From Bacteroidota bacterium (GTDB taxonomy: Bacteria; Bacteroidota; Ignavibacteria; Tepidaquicellales; Tepidaquicellaceae), in contig DOWN01000331.1 in the NCBI GenBank assembly GCA_003519545.1, positions 1 through 10,505 on the forward strand: DNA of 10,505 bases. The letters are read 5' to 3'. The position numbers and the translations under genes were made by a program. Under the pieces are notes generated by a model. The model saw only the letters and a list, made by a program, of their open reading frames with translations, was not told the origin of the DNA and made no database searches. Positions 1 to 6,745 of this stretch are shown here, piece by piece; the stretch's first letter is position 1, and each line of letters begins with the position of its first letter.

Positions 1-83
1 CTAATAATGACTTTAAATATTGTTTTTTAACAAAACTTAATATTTAAATAACATTTTTTTCTTAATTTTTTTATTAATATAAT
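1..83 (+). promoter_or_regulatory. AT-rich leader of the sugar operon, possible promoter
   Basis: This is an almost pure A/T stretch ahead of the first sugar-operon gene. A perfect -10-like hexamer TATAAT lies at 78-83, directly abutting the first ATG. No convincing -35 element lies 16-18 nt upstream, where the sequence is a T run. If this hexamer is used, transcription would begin near 90 and translation would have to start at the second ATG (102). A small inverted repeat TTGTT/AACAA (20-24 and 29-33) is also present. In DNA this AT-rich such matches arise easily, so the call is weak. No coding sequence is visible here. Confidence 0.25.
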
Positions 84-1133
84 ATGAATATTTTAAATAT
101 AATGTCGGAAACAAAGAAAAAAGTGCTTTTTATTTGTGGATCTATGAATCAGACTACTATGCTTCATAAAATTTCTATGAAGTTACCCGAGTTTGAATGT
201 TTTTTTACACCTTATTACGGAGATGGTGTGATAAAAAAAGCGAGTGAAATGGGATTATTGGATTTTACCGTTCTTGGTGGAAAGTTAAAAAAACAATCAC
301 TTGAATATATACTTCACAATAATTTACCATTAGATAATGGCGGTATAAAAAATGATTATGATTTAGTAGTTACAAGTTCAGATTTGATAATACAAAAAAA
401 TATAAGAAACAAAAAAATTATTCTTGTTCAGGAAGGAATGACAGATCCTGAGAACTTTGCATATTATATTGTAAAAACTTTTAAACTGCCGAGATACCTT
501 GCAAGTACATCAACAACCGGATTATCCAATGCTTATGACTATTTTTGTGTTGCTTCAGAAGGATATAAAGAGTTATTTATAAAAAAAGGTGTTGATGAAG
601 AAAAAATTCTTGTGACAGGAATTCCGAATTTTGACAATTGTGCTGATTATTTGAATAATGATTTTCCTCATAAGAATTATGTTTTAGTTTGCACTTCAGA
701 TACGAGAGAAACTTTTAAATATGAGAACAGAAAGAAGTTTATAAAAAAAGCATTAAAAATAGCAAACGGGAAACAATTAATTTTCAAACTACATCCTAAT
801 GAAAATTATGAACGAGCAGAGAAAGAAATTAAAAAACATGCTCCGGGGGCATTGGTATATTCCTCAGGCAATACAAATCATATGATTGCAAATTGTGATA
901 CATTGATAACAAGATTCTCCACGGTTGTATATGTCGGATTGGCTTTGGGAAAGGAAGTGTATTCAGAATTTAATTTAGAAGAATTAAAAAAACTGACACC
1001 GCTTCAAAATGGCGGAAAATCTTCCGAAAATATTGCAGAAATTTGCAAACTGCTTCTTGAATCGAAACAGGATATAAGGACCATTTTACCTACATTAAAT
1101 TCAACATACAGAAACGAGATTGCTTATAATTGA
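84..1133 (+). CDS. GT-B-fold glycosyltransferase-like protein (CDP-glycerol/polysialyl/Kdo transferase-like)
   Basis: The 349-residue soluble protein has a two-domain GT-B look: a Rossmann-like start (KKKVLFICGSM, residues 11-21) and a C-terminal nucleotide-sugar half. Visible motifs are QEGMTDPE (116-123), VTGIPNFDN (177-185), KLHPNEN (235-241), and STVVYVGLALGK (279-290) followed by EVYSE. The HP motif plus a downstream S-T...L..GK..V motif is the signature shared by CDP-glycerol glycerophosphotransferases, polysialyltransferases and KpsC/KpsS Kdo transferases. UDP-GlcNAc 2-epimerases share the fold, so that function is an alternative. Because it leads an operon making an apparent CMP-activated ulosonic acid, it may be the transferase for that sugar (inference). 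Two starts are possible: ATG at 84, or ATG at 102 giving MSETKKK. The later one fits usual protein starts better. The last 4 nt overlap the next gene. No signal peptide or membrane segment is seen. Confidence 0.6.
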   Translation: MNILNIMSETKKKVLFICGSMNQTTMLHKISMKLPEFECFFTPYYGDGVIKKASEMGLLDFTVLGGKLKKQSLEYILHNNLPLDNGGIKNDYDLVVTSSDLIIQKNIRNKKIILVQEGMTDPENFAYYIVKTFKLPRYLASTSTTGLSNAYDYFCVASEGYKELFIKKGVDEEKILVTGIPNFDNCADYLNNDFPHKNYVLVCTSDTRETFKYENRKKFIKKALKIANGKQLIFKLHPNENYERAEKEIKKHAPGALVYSSGNTNHMIANCDTLITRFSTVVYVGLALGKEVYSEFNLEELKKLTPLQNGGKSSENIAEICKLLLESKQDIRTILPTLNSTYRNEIAYN

Positions 1134-1909
1134 AAAGTGATACATTAATTATAATTCAGGCAAGAAGGGGTTCGACAAGATTACCGGATAAAGTATTGAT
1201 GCAACTTAGCGGAAAGCCTTTGTTAATAAGAATGTATGAAAGAGTATTTGCAAGTGAGGTTGATGCTAAAATAATAATTGCAACAACAACAAATAAAGAG
1301 GATGATATAATTTGTGAAATGTGTGATACAAATTCGATTGAATATTTCAGAGGACATTCGACAGATTTACTGGACAGACATTATAATGCGGCAAAAAAAT
1401 TCGAAGCAAAAATTATTTCTAAAATTCCATCTGATTGTCCATTAATAGATCCTAAAGTAATTAAAAAGGTTTTCCAATATTTTTTCGATAATACCGGTAA
1501 ATTTGATTTTGTAAGTAATTTACATCCGGCGACTTATCCTGATGGAAATGATGTTGAAGTATTTACATTTGATGCTTTAGAAACTGCTCATAAAAATGCG
1601 ACAAAAAATTTTGAAAGAGAACATACAACACCTTATATATGGGAAAACCCTGAAAAATTCAGGATTGGAAATGTTGAATGGGAAAGCGGTTTAGATTATT
1701 CAAAAAAATTCAGATTTACGATTGATTATCCTGAAGATTATGAATTTATAAAAAATGTTTATGATGAACTTTATCCAAAAAATAATATATTCGGATTAGA
1801 TCAAATTTTAAATTTGTTAAAACAAAAACCAGGAATTTACGATATAAATAAAAAGTATCTTGGTGAATACTGGTATAAAAATCATACCGGTGAATTAAAA
1901 AATATTTAA
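1130..1909 (+). CDS. SpsF-type cytidylyltransferase (CMP-sugar synthesis)
   Basis: The protein belongs to the nucleotidyltransferase (GT-A fold) family of SpsF and acylneuraminate cytidylyltransferases. It opens with the nucleotide-binding signature IIIQARRGSTRLPDKVL (7-23). The glycine usual before KVL is replaced by Asp. Other motifs are SDCPLIDP (101-108, metal/NTP site), YPDGNDVEVF (136-145), EREHTTPYI (162-170) and TIDYPEDYEF (197-206). Its length, 259 aa, is normal for the family. The predicted reaction is CTP plus a ulosonic acid giving a CMP-sugar and PPi, in the cytoplasm; placement with a NeuB-like synthase supports this. The start is a TTG at 1130, immediately after an in-frame TAA. 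It is the only start that keeps the N-terminal motif, since the next Met is residue 24. The TTG overlaps the previous gene's stop, suggesting translational coupling. The exact sugar acid cannot be read from sequence. Confidence 0.82.
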   Translation: MKSDTLIIIQARRGSTRLPDKVLMQLSGKPLLIRMYERVFASEVDAKIIIATTTNKEDDIICEMCDTNSIEYFRGHSTDLLDRHYNAAKKFEAKIISKIPSDCPLIDPKVIKKVFQYFFDNTGKFDFVSNLHPATYPDGNDVEVFTFDALETAHKNATKNFEREHTTPYIWENPEKFRIGNVEWESGLDYSKKFRFTIDYPEDYEFIKNVYDELYPKNNIFGLDQILNLLKQKPGIYDINKKYLGEYWYKNHTGELKNI

Positions 1910-1913
1910 AGTA

Positions 1914-2771
1914 ATGACAGAAAAAAAATTAGCAGAATTAAAGAATACGGCATTTAATGTTAGGCAACATATAATAAGAATGTCCACAGATGGCGGATGT
2001 TTTATTGGTGCGTCACTTTCCTGTGCAGACTTAATCGTATATTTATACAAAGAATTTCTGAATGTAAATTTAGATAATTTAGATAATCCCAACAGAGATT
2101 ATTTATTTTTATCAAAAGGTCATGATGTCCCTGCATTATACGGAACATTTGCAGAAATAGGATTTATAGAAAAAGACAGATTGAAAAATCATTTGAAAAC
2201 TAATGACTTTATATACTGGCATCCGAACAGAAATATTCCCGGAATTGAATTTTATTCAGGGTCATTAGGTCATTTATTGAGTATCGCAATCGGCGTAGCG
2301 ATTGATTGCAAACTTAGAGGTCAGACAAATAAAATTGTGGTAATACTTGGAGACGGAGAACTGGATGAGGGGACTATTTGGGAAGGTGCTTTAGTGGCAA
2401 ATGCATATAATCTTGATAATTTAATTTGTGTGGTTGACAGAAATCATTTTCAGGCAAATATAGAAACAGAAAAATTAATTCCGCTTGAATCAATTGAGGA
2501 TAAATTTAAGGCATTTGGTTGGGGCACAAGTTCATGTAATGGACACGACTTTGAAAGTATGGAAAAAGCATTTAAGCACTTTCCATTAAAAGAGAATAAA
2601 CCTTCAATTATTATAGCTGACACTAAAAGAGGCAAAGGCTTACCAAGCATTGAAGCGAGAGCCGACAGATGGTTTGTTAATTTCAAACCCGAAGAAATAG
2701 ATATGTTACTTGAAGAACTGAAAGGTGGTGCAGAGGCAGATTTAACAAGTGAAACAATAGTTGCAAGATAA
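1914..2771 (+). CDS. Transketolase, N-terminal (TPP pyrophosphate-binding) subunit
   Basis: This is the first half of a split transketolase. The 285-residue protein carries the conserved phosphate/TPP His in KGHDVPALY (H70), the GSLGH loop (116-120), and the TPP/Mg motif GDGELDEG (146-153) followed about 30 residues later by DRN (175-177). A late KRGKG (238-242) precedes the natural end of the PP domain. It needs the subunit encoded immediately downstream to form the active site at the dimer interface. The known reaction of the family is transfer of a two-carbon ketol unit between sugar phosphates. The gene starts with ATG 4 nt after the cytidylyltransferase stop, without a Shine-Dalgarno. 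Its location in a glycan operon, rather than with pentose-phosphate genes, suggests a dedicated sugar-building role (inference). 1-Deoxyxylulose-5-phosphate synthase is less likely, as that enzyme is normally one chain of over 600 residues. Confidence 0.88.
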   Translation: MTEKKLAELKNTAFNVRQHIIRMSTDGGCFIGASLSCADLIVYLYKEFLNVNLDNLDNPNRDYLFLSKGHDVPALYGTFAEIGFIEKDRLKNHLKTNDFIYWHPNRNIPGIEFYSGSLGHLLSIAIGVAIDCKLRGQTNKIVVILGDGELDEGTIWEGALVANAYNLDNLICVVDRNHFQANIETEKLIPLESIEDKFKAFGWGTSSCNGHDFESMEKAFKHFPLKENKPSIIIADTKRGKGLPSIEARADRWFVNFKPEEIDMLLEELKGGAEADLTSETIVAR

Positions 2772-2791
2772 TTTAAATTTTAAAAATTAAA

Positions 2792-3694
2792 ATGACATAC
2801 GAAGATATTTTATTAGAGTTAATAGAAAAAGACGAAAGGTTCGTTGTATTAACTGCGGAAAACAGAGCTGCAATCAGAAACCTTCCTAACAAGGTTAAAG
2901 GAAGATTTATTGATACAGGAATTACAGAACAGACATTGATAGGAGTTTCTGCAGGATTAGCACTGCGGGGAAGAATTCCTGTTTGCCATGCTCTTGCTAC
3001 ATTTCTAACTATGCGTGCATTTGAATTTATAAGAACAGATGTTGGAATATCAGGCTTACCTGTAAAAATCGTAGGAGGTTTTTCAGGATTTTTATCAGAC
3101 GGAAACGGACCTACACATCAAGCAATAGAAGACGTATCTATTATGAGAGGCATTCCAAATGTAAATGTATTCTGTCCTGCAGATGAAGAAGATATGTTGA
3201 TTTGTTTAAGAACAGTATTAGAAGATCCAAGACCATTTTACATCAGATATAATAATTATAAAAATATTTATTCGCATAATCATAATTTCGAAGTTGGGAA
3301 GGCGGAAGTGGTTTCTAAAGGTAAAGATGCAACAATTATTACTTACGGCTTAATGTTTGGAGAATCATATAAATCAATGAATTTATTAAAAGAAAAGGGA
3401 TATGATACCGGGTTAATAAATTTAAGAACTGTAAAACCTATTGATGAATCTGCAATATTAGACGCTGTTAAAAATTCAAAATTAATTGTAACTGTTGAAG
3501 ATCATTTTAAGACAGGTGGTATATATTCTATACTATCAGAGATATTACTAAACCATAAAATTACTACAGATGTTTTATCAATCAGTTTAGACAATAAATG
3601 GTATAAACCTGCATTGCTTAATGATGTAATGGAGTATGAAGGTTTTACAGCACCAAAAATTACTGAAAAAATAATTTCAAAATTAAAATCATAA
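2792..3694 (+). CDS. Transketolase, C-terminal (pyrimidine-binding) subunit
   Basis: This is the second half of the split transketolase, 300 residues. The pyrimidine-binding domain comes first and contains the catalytic Glu in DTGITEQTLIGVSAGLALRG (E46), which activates the TPP cofactor. It is followed by FLTMRAFEFIR (71-81) and the substrate loop DGNGPTHQAIEDV (103-115, H109). From about residue 165 a transketolase C-terminal Rossmann-like domain follows (EVVSKGKDATIITYGLM; later GLINLRTVKPID). Both catalytic halves are therefore intact, so the pair should be active. It starts at ATG, 20 nt after the N-terminal subunit, across a spacer made only of A and T. Its stop overlaps the next gene's ATG by one base (TAATG), a typical coupled junction. 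Substrates are unknown. The context suggests it makes a ketose precursor for the ulosonic acid (inference). Confidence 0.88.
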   Translation: MTYEDILLELIEKDERFVVLTAENRAAIRNLPNKVKGRFIDTGITEQTLIGVSAGLALRGRIPVCHALATFLTMRAFEFIRTDVGISGLPVKIVGGFSGFLSDGNGPTHQAIEDVSIMRGIPNVNVFCPADEEDMLICLRTVLEDPRPFYIRYNNYKNIYSHNHNFEVGKAEVVSKGKDATIITYGLMFGESYKSMNLLKEKGYDTGLINLRTVKPIDESAILDAVKNSKLIVTVEDHFKTGGIYSILSEILLNHKITTDVLSISLDNKWYKPALLNDVMEYEGFTAPKITEKIISKLKS

Positions 3695-5025
3695 TGCCTA
3701 ACAAAATAGACTTTAACAATGATTATCCGGACATTACTAAATCGGAAGAAATCTTTAAAAGATCTGAAGGGTTAATACCAGCATATACACAGACACTTGC
3801 AAAAGGACCAACTCAATGGGTAAAGGGAGTTGCACCAAAATATCTGAATAAAGGCAAAGGTTCTCACGTTTGGGATGTTGATGGTAATGAATATATAGAT
3901 TATATGATGGGAATAGGTCCGATAGTATTAGGATATTGTTATCAACCTGTTGATGATGCAATCAAACAGCAACTTGAAGACGGAATAACTTTTTCATTAA
4001 TGCATCCGCTTGAAGTGGAAGTAGCAGAAATAATAAGAGATACAGTTCCAAATACAGAATCAGTAAGATATTCCAAAACAGGATGCGATATTACATCTGC
4101 GGCGATAAGAGTTGCGAGAGCATTTACAAAGCGAGAGAAAATTTTATGCTGCGGATATCATGGCTGGCATGACTGGTATATTAGTGTAACCGACAGAAAC
4201 TCCGGAATTCCAAAAGCAATACAGGACTTAACTTATACTTTTAATTATAACGACATAGATTCATTAATAAATTCAATTGATGAAGATACTGCAGCTGTGA
4301 TACTTGAGCCATTTGTTTTTGAAGAAGAGAGAGATAATTTTTTAATGAAAGTAAGAGAGGTTTGTGATAAAAATGGTTCTTTGCTTATTTTCGATGAAAT
4401 GTGGACAGGATTTAGGATAGCACCGGGTGGTGCCCAGCAATTTTTTAATGTAAGAGCTGACTTAGCATGTTTTTCAAAAGCGATTGCAAATGGAATGCCG
4501 ATTGGAGCTTTGACGGGAAGAGAAGATGTTATGCGATTATTTGACAAAGATGTTTTTTTCTTTACAACATTTGGCGGAGAGGCTTTATCACTTGCAGCAT
4601 CTAAAGCAACCATTGATATTATAAAAGATAAGAATGTACCTGATTATCTAAGTAAACAAGGCGAGAAATTAAAAACCGGATATAATAAAATTGCAGAAAG
4701 TCTCGGACTTGATTATACAAAATGTTCAGGTTATAACTGCAGAACGATTATAACTTTTGATGCAAAAGCGGGAAATCCTCTTGAGCTGAAATCTTTGGTT
4801 CAGCAGGAAATGATTAAAAGAGGAATTTTATGGGGTGGCTTTCATAATATGAGTTTCTCACACAGTTATGAAGATATTGAATATACATTAAAAGCATATT
4901 CAGAAGTTTTACAAATACTTAAAGATGCGGTTGATAAAAATAAATTGAAAGAGATGTTAAGAGGAGAACCTGTAGAGCCGGTATTCAGAAAGACGAGTAA
5001 TTTTAATATGAAACCTAAGAAATAA
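3694..5025 (+). CDS. Class III PLP aminotransferase, glutamate-1-semialdehyde aminomutase-like
   Basis: This is a fold-type I PLP enzyme of the class III/HemL group, 443 aa. Visible elements are WDVDGNEYIDYMMGIGP (60-76), CCGYHGWHDWY (152-162), the PLP-ring Asp in FDEMWTGFR (D234), the Schiff-base Lys in FSKAIANGMPIGA (K262) and TTFGGEALS (291-299). The usual phosphate-loop motif NSGTEA is replaced by SKTGCDITSAAIR (127-139), so it is not an ordinary HemL and resembles class III members found in sugar clusters. It could aminate a keto- or aldo-sugar, or shift an amine to a neighbouring carbon; the substrate is unknown. The C-terminal tail (about 412-443) runs past the expected fold end and carries RGEPVEPV (423-430), a peptide commonly encoded by a dispersed bacterial repeat. 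The ATG start overlaps the transketolase stop by one base. Confidence 0.85.
   Translation: MPNKIDFNNDYPDITKSEEIFKRSEGLIPAYTQTLAKGPTQWVKGVAPKYLNKGKGSHVWDVDGNEYIDYMMGIGPIVLGYCYQPVDDAIKQQLEDGITFSLMHPLEVEVAEIIRDTVPNTESVRYSKTGCDITSAAIRVARAFTKREKILCCGYHGWHDWYISVTDRNSGIPKAIQDLTYTFNYNDIDSLINSIDEDTAAVILEPFVFEEERDNFLMKVREVCDKNGSLLIFDEMWTGFRIAPGGAQQFFNVRADLACFSKAIANGMPIGALTGREDVMRLFDKDVFFFTTFGGEALSLAASKATIDIIKDKNVPDYLSKQGEKLKTGYNKIAESLGLDYTKCSGYNCRTIITFDAKAGNPLELKSLVQQEMIKRGILWGGFHNMSFSHSYEDIEYTLKAYSEVLQILKDAVDKNKLKEMLRGEPVEPVFRKTSNFNMKPKK
4963..4979 (+). repeat. Degenerate copy of the dispersed GEPVEP-encoding repeat core
   Basis: These 17 bases encode GEPVEP inside the aminotransferase tail. They match the widespread dispersed-repeat core GGTGAGCCTGTCGAACC at 13 of 17 positions, and all four differences fall at codon third positions. 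This could be an old repeat insertion whose codons drifted to AT-richer use, or a chance peptide. The comparison core is recalled from general knowledge of genome repeats, not from a search. No second copy is seen in the window. Confidence 0.3.
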
Positions 5026-5029
5026 TAAA

Positions 5030-5034
5030 GAGGG
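5030..5034 (+). promoter_or_regulatory. Shine-Dalgarno site for the SDR gene
   Basis: GAGGG at 5030-5034 lies about 6 nt ahead of the TTG at 5040. It is the clearest ribosome-binding site in the window and supports this unusual start codon. An in-frame TAA at 5037-5039 rules out any start further upstream. Confidence 0.6.
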
Positions 5035-5039
5035 TATAA

Positions 5040-5852
5040 TTGAACATAAAAGATTTGTATAGTTTAAAAAACCAGGTTGCTATTGTCACAGGTGCTGCGG
5101 GATTGATTGGCAAACATCATTGCGAAGCACTTTCAGAAGCGGGTGCAACTGTTATAGCATGTGATTTAAAAACAGAATCAATAAAAAAATTTATACACAA
5201 ACTTGGCAATAATTCTTTTGCGATAGATATGGATGTTACTGACAAGAAAAGTATTGAACAAGTAAGGAATTTTATAATAGAAAATTATTCAACAATTGAT
5301 ATACTTGTTAACAATGCGGCAATTAATGATATGTTTGAAAATCCACAGGCAGCAACAGAGCAATCAAAATTTGAAAATTATCCTCTAGAACTTTGGAAAA
5401 AATCACTTGAAGTAAATGTTACGGGAGTTTTTTTATGCTCTCAGGTTTTTGGGAAAGTTATGGCTGAAAAAGGTAAAGGCAGTATAATAAATGTTGCGTC
5501 AACTTATGGAATAGTAGGACCGGATCAATCATTATATATTGATAAAGAAGGTAAACAGAATTTTTATAAACCACCTGCATATTCAACTACAAAAGGAGCC
5601 GTAATATCTTTTACAAAATTTTTAGCGGCATACTGGGGAAACAGAGGTGTCAGAGTAAATACATTATCTCCGGGTGGAGTTGAAAATTCTCAGGATGAAT
5701 TTTTTATAAAAAAGTATTCAAATAAAACACCATTAAACAGGATGGCTTCACCTTTTGATTATAAAGGTGCAGTTGTATTTCTTGCGAGTGATGCATCCGG
5801 ATATATGACAGGTGCAAACCTTGTAGTTGATGGTGGTTGGACTTGCTGGTAA
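5040..5852 (+). CDS. Short-chain dehydrogenase/reductase (sugar oxidoreductase, PtmA-like)
   Basis: This is a classical-length SDR of 270 aa that uses NAD(P) to oxidise or reduce a hydroxyl/keto group. Residues visible are the cofactor glycine motif TGAAGLIG (17-24), NNAA (91-94), catalytic Ser154 in NVASTYG, Tyr181 and Lys185 in YSTTK, PGG (211-213) and the C-terminal MTGANLVVDGG (256-266). The spacing TGxxGxxG resembles extended nucleotide-sugar SDRs more than the usual TGxxxGxG. The same form occurs in PtmA-like oxidoreductases of flagellar legionaminate loci (recalled from the family, not searched). An insertion at about 98-118 (NPQAATEQSKFENYP) may shape the substrate pocket. The start is TTG, backed by a Shine-Dalgarno 6 nt upstream and an in-frame stop just before. 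It lies 14 nt after the aminotransferase. It may supply the ketone that the aminotransferase aminates (inference). Confidence 0.85.
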   Translation: MNIKDLYSLKNQVAIVTGAAGLIGKHHCEALSEAGATVIACDLKTESIKKFIHKLGNNSFAIDMDVTDKKSIEQVRNFIIENYSTIDILVNNAAINDMFENPQAATEQSKFENYPLELWKKSLEVNVTGVFLCSQVFGKVMAEKGKGSIINVASTYGIVGPDQSLYIDKEGKQNFYKPPAYSTTKGAVISFTKFLAAYWGNRGVRVNTLSPGGVENSQDEFFIKKYSNKTPLNRMASPFDYKGAVVFLASDASGYMTGANLVVDGGWTCW

Positions 5853-5875
5853 CAAATTAAAAATAATATTAATAT

Positions 5876-6745
5876 ATGAACAAAGTAAAAGTTGGAAACA
5901 GATTTATCGGAGACGGTGAAAGAGTTTATGTGATTGCCGAAATCGGAATTAATCATAATGGATCTTTGGAGAATGCTAAAAAGATGATTGCAGGTGCAAA
6001 AGAAGCAGATTGTGATGCAGTTAAATTTCAAAAAAGGACACCAGAATTATGCGTACCAAAAGATCAATGGTATATTGAAAGAGATACACCATGGGGAAGA
6101 ATGACTTATATAGATTACAGACACAAAGTTGAATTAACTTATGATGACTATAAAGAAATAGACAGGTATTGTAATGAGATTGGTATAGACTGGTTTGCTT
6201 CATGTTGGGATGAAGATTCGGTTGATTTTATTGAACAGTTCAATCCTAAATTATACAAAGCCGCTTCAGCATCTCTTACAGATATTAATCTTCTTAAGAA
6301 AAAGAAATCAACAGGAAAACCACTTATGATTTCAACAGGTATGTCAACAATGGAAGAAATCGAAAATGCAGTTGCTGAAATTGGATCAGATAATCTTATG
6401 ATAGCACATTCAACTTCCACATATCCATGTAAACTTGAGGAATTGAATTTACGAATGATATTAACACTGAAACAAATGTATCCTTCCTGTCCGATTGGAT
6501 ATTCAGGACATGAGACAGGACTTGCTCCGAGTTGGGCTGCTGCTGCAATAGGTGCAAATTTTATTGAAAGACATATTACTTTAGACAGAGCAATGTGGGG
6601 AACAGATCAGGCGGCATCAGTGGAACTTGAAGGTTTCAACAGGTTAGTAAAAAACATAAGAGATATTGAAATCAGTTTAGGTGACGGAATTAAAAAGTTA
6701 TATGACAGTGAACTTGGACCAAGAAAAAAATTACGAAGAGTGTGA
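5876..6745 (+). CDS. NeuB-family PEP-condensing sugar-acid synthase lacking SAF domain
   Basis: The protein has the TIM-barrel catalytic domain of N-acetylneuraminate/legionaminate synthases, which join PEP to an aldose to give a 3-deoxy-2-ulosonic acid. Motifs are VIAEIGINHNG (19-29), DAVKFQK (47-53), FASCWDEDSVDF (108-119), ISTGMSTMEEIENA (152-165), AHSTSTYP (177-184), GYSGHE (208-213, likely metal His212) and ERHITLDRAMWGTDQAAS (231-248, likely metal His232). At 289 aa it stops at GPRKKLRRV, where ordinary NeuB proteins (about 340-350 aa) go on into a C-terminal antifreeze-like SAF domain. In characterised NeuB that domain reaches into the partner's active site and contacts the N-acyl group, so the acceptor here may be unlike ManNAc (inference). 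It starts at ATG without a Shine-Dalgarno, 23 nt after the SDR gene. Its last 15 nt overlap the convergent transporter gene. Confidence 0.88.
   Translation: MNKVKVGNRFIGDGERVYVIAEIGINHNGSLENAKKMIAGAKEADCDAVKFQKRTPELCVPKDQWYIERDTPWGRMTYIDYRHKVELTYDDYKEIDRYCNEIGIDWFASCWDEDSVDFIEQFNPKLYKAASASLTDINLLKKKKSTGKPLMISTGMSTMEEIENAVAEIGSDNLMIAHSTSTYPCKLEELNLRMILTLKQMYPSCPIGYSGHETGLAPSWAAAAIGANFIERHITLDRAMWGTDQAASVELEGFNRLVKNIRDIEISLGDGIKKLYDSELGPRKKLRRV

Noticed and set aside
20..33. TTGTT-tttt-AACAA hairpin as terminator of an upstream gene
   Set aside because: The stem is 5 bp and mostly A/T, and no upstream gene is visible in the window.
4245..4613. 122-codon open frame on the minus strand inside the aminotransferase gene
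   Set aside because: It lies wholly antisense to a gene with clear catalytic motifs, and its translation has no recognisable family features; it is a shadow frame.
3694..5025. hemL for haem biosynthesis
   Set aside because: The NSGTEA cofactor loop is replaced, a tail extension is present, and the gene is locked into a sugar operon.
5876..6745. Annotation as plain sialic acid synthase (Neu5Ac pathway)
   Set aside because: The SAF domain and the ManNAc-forming epimerase are missing here, and the neighbours (split transketolase, class III aminotransferase, SpsF) do not fit the standard pathway.
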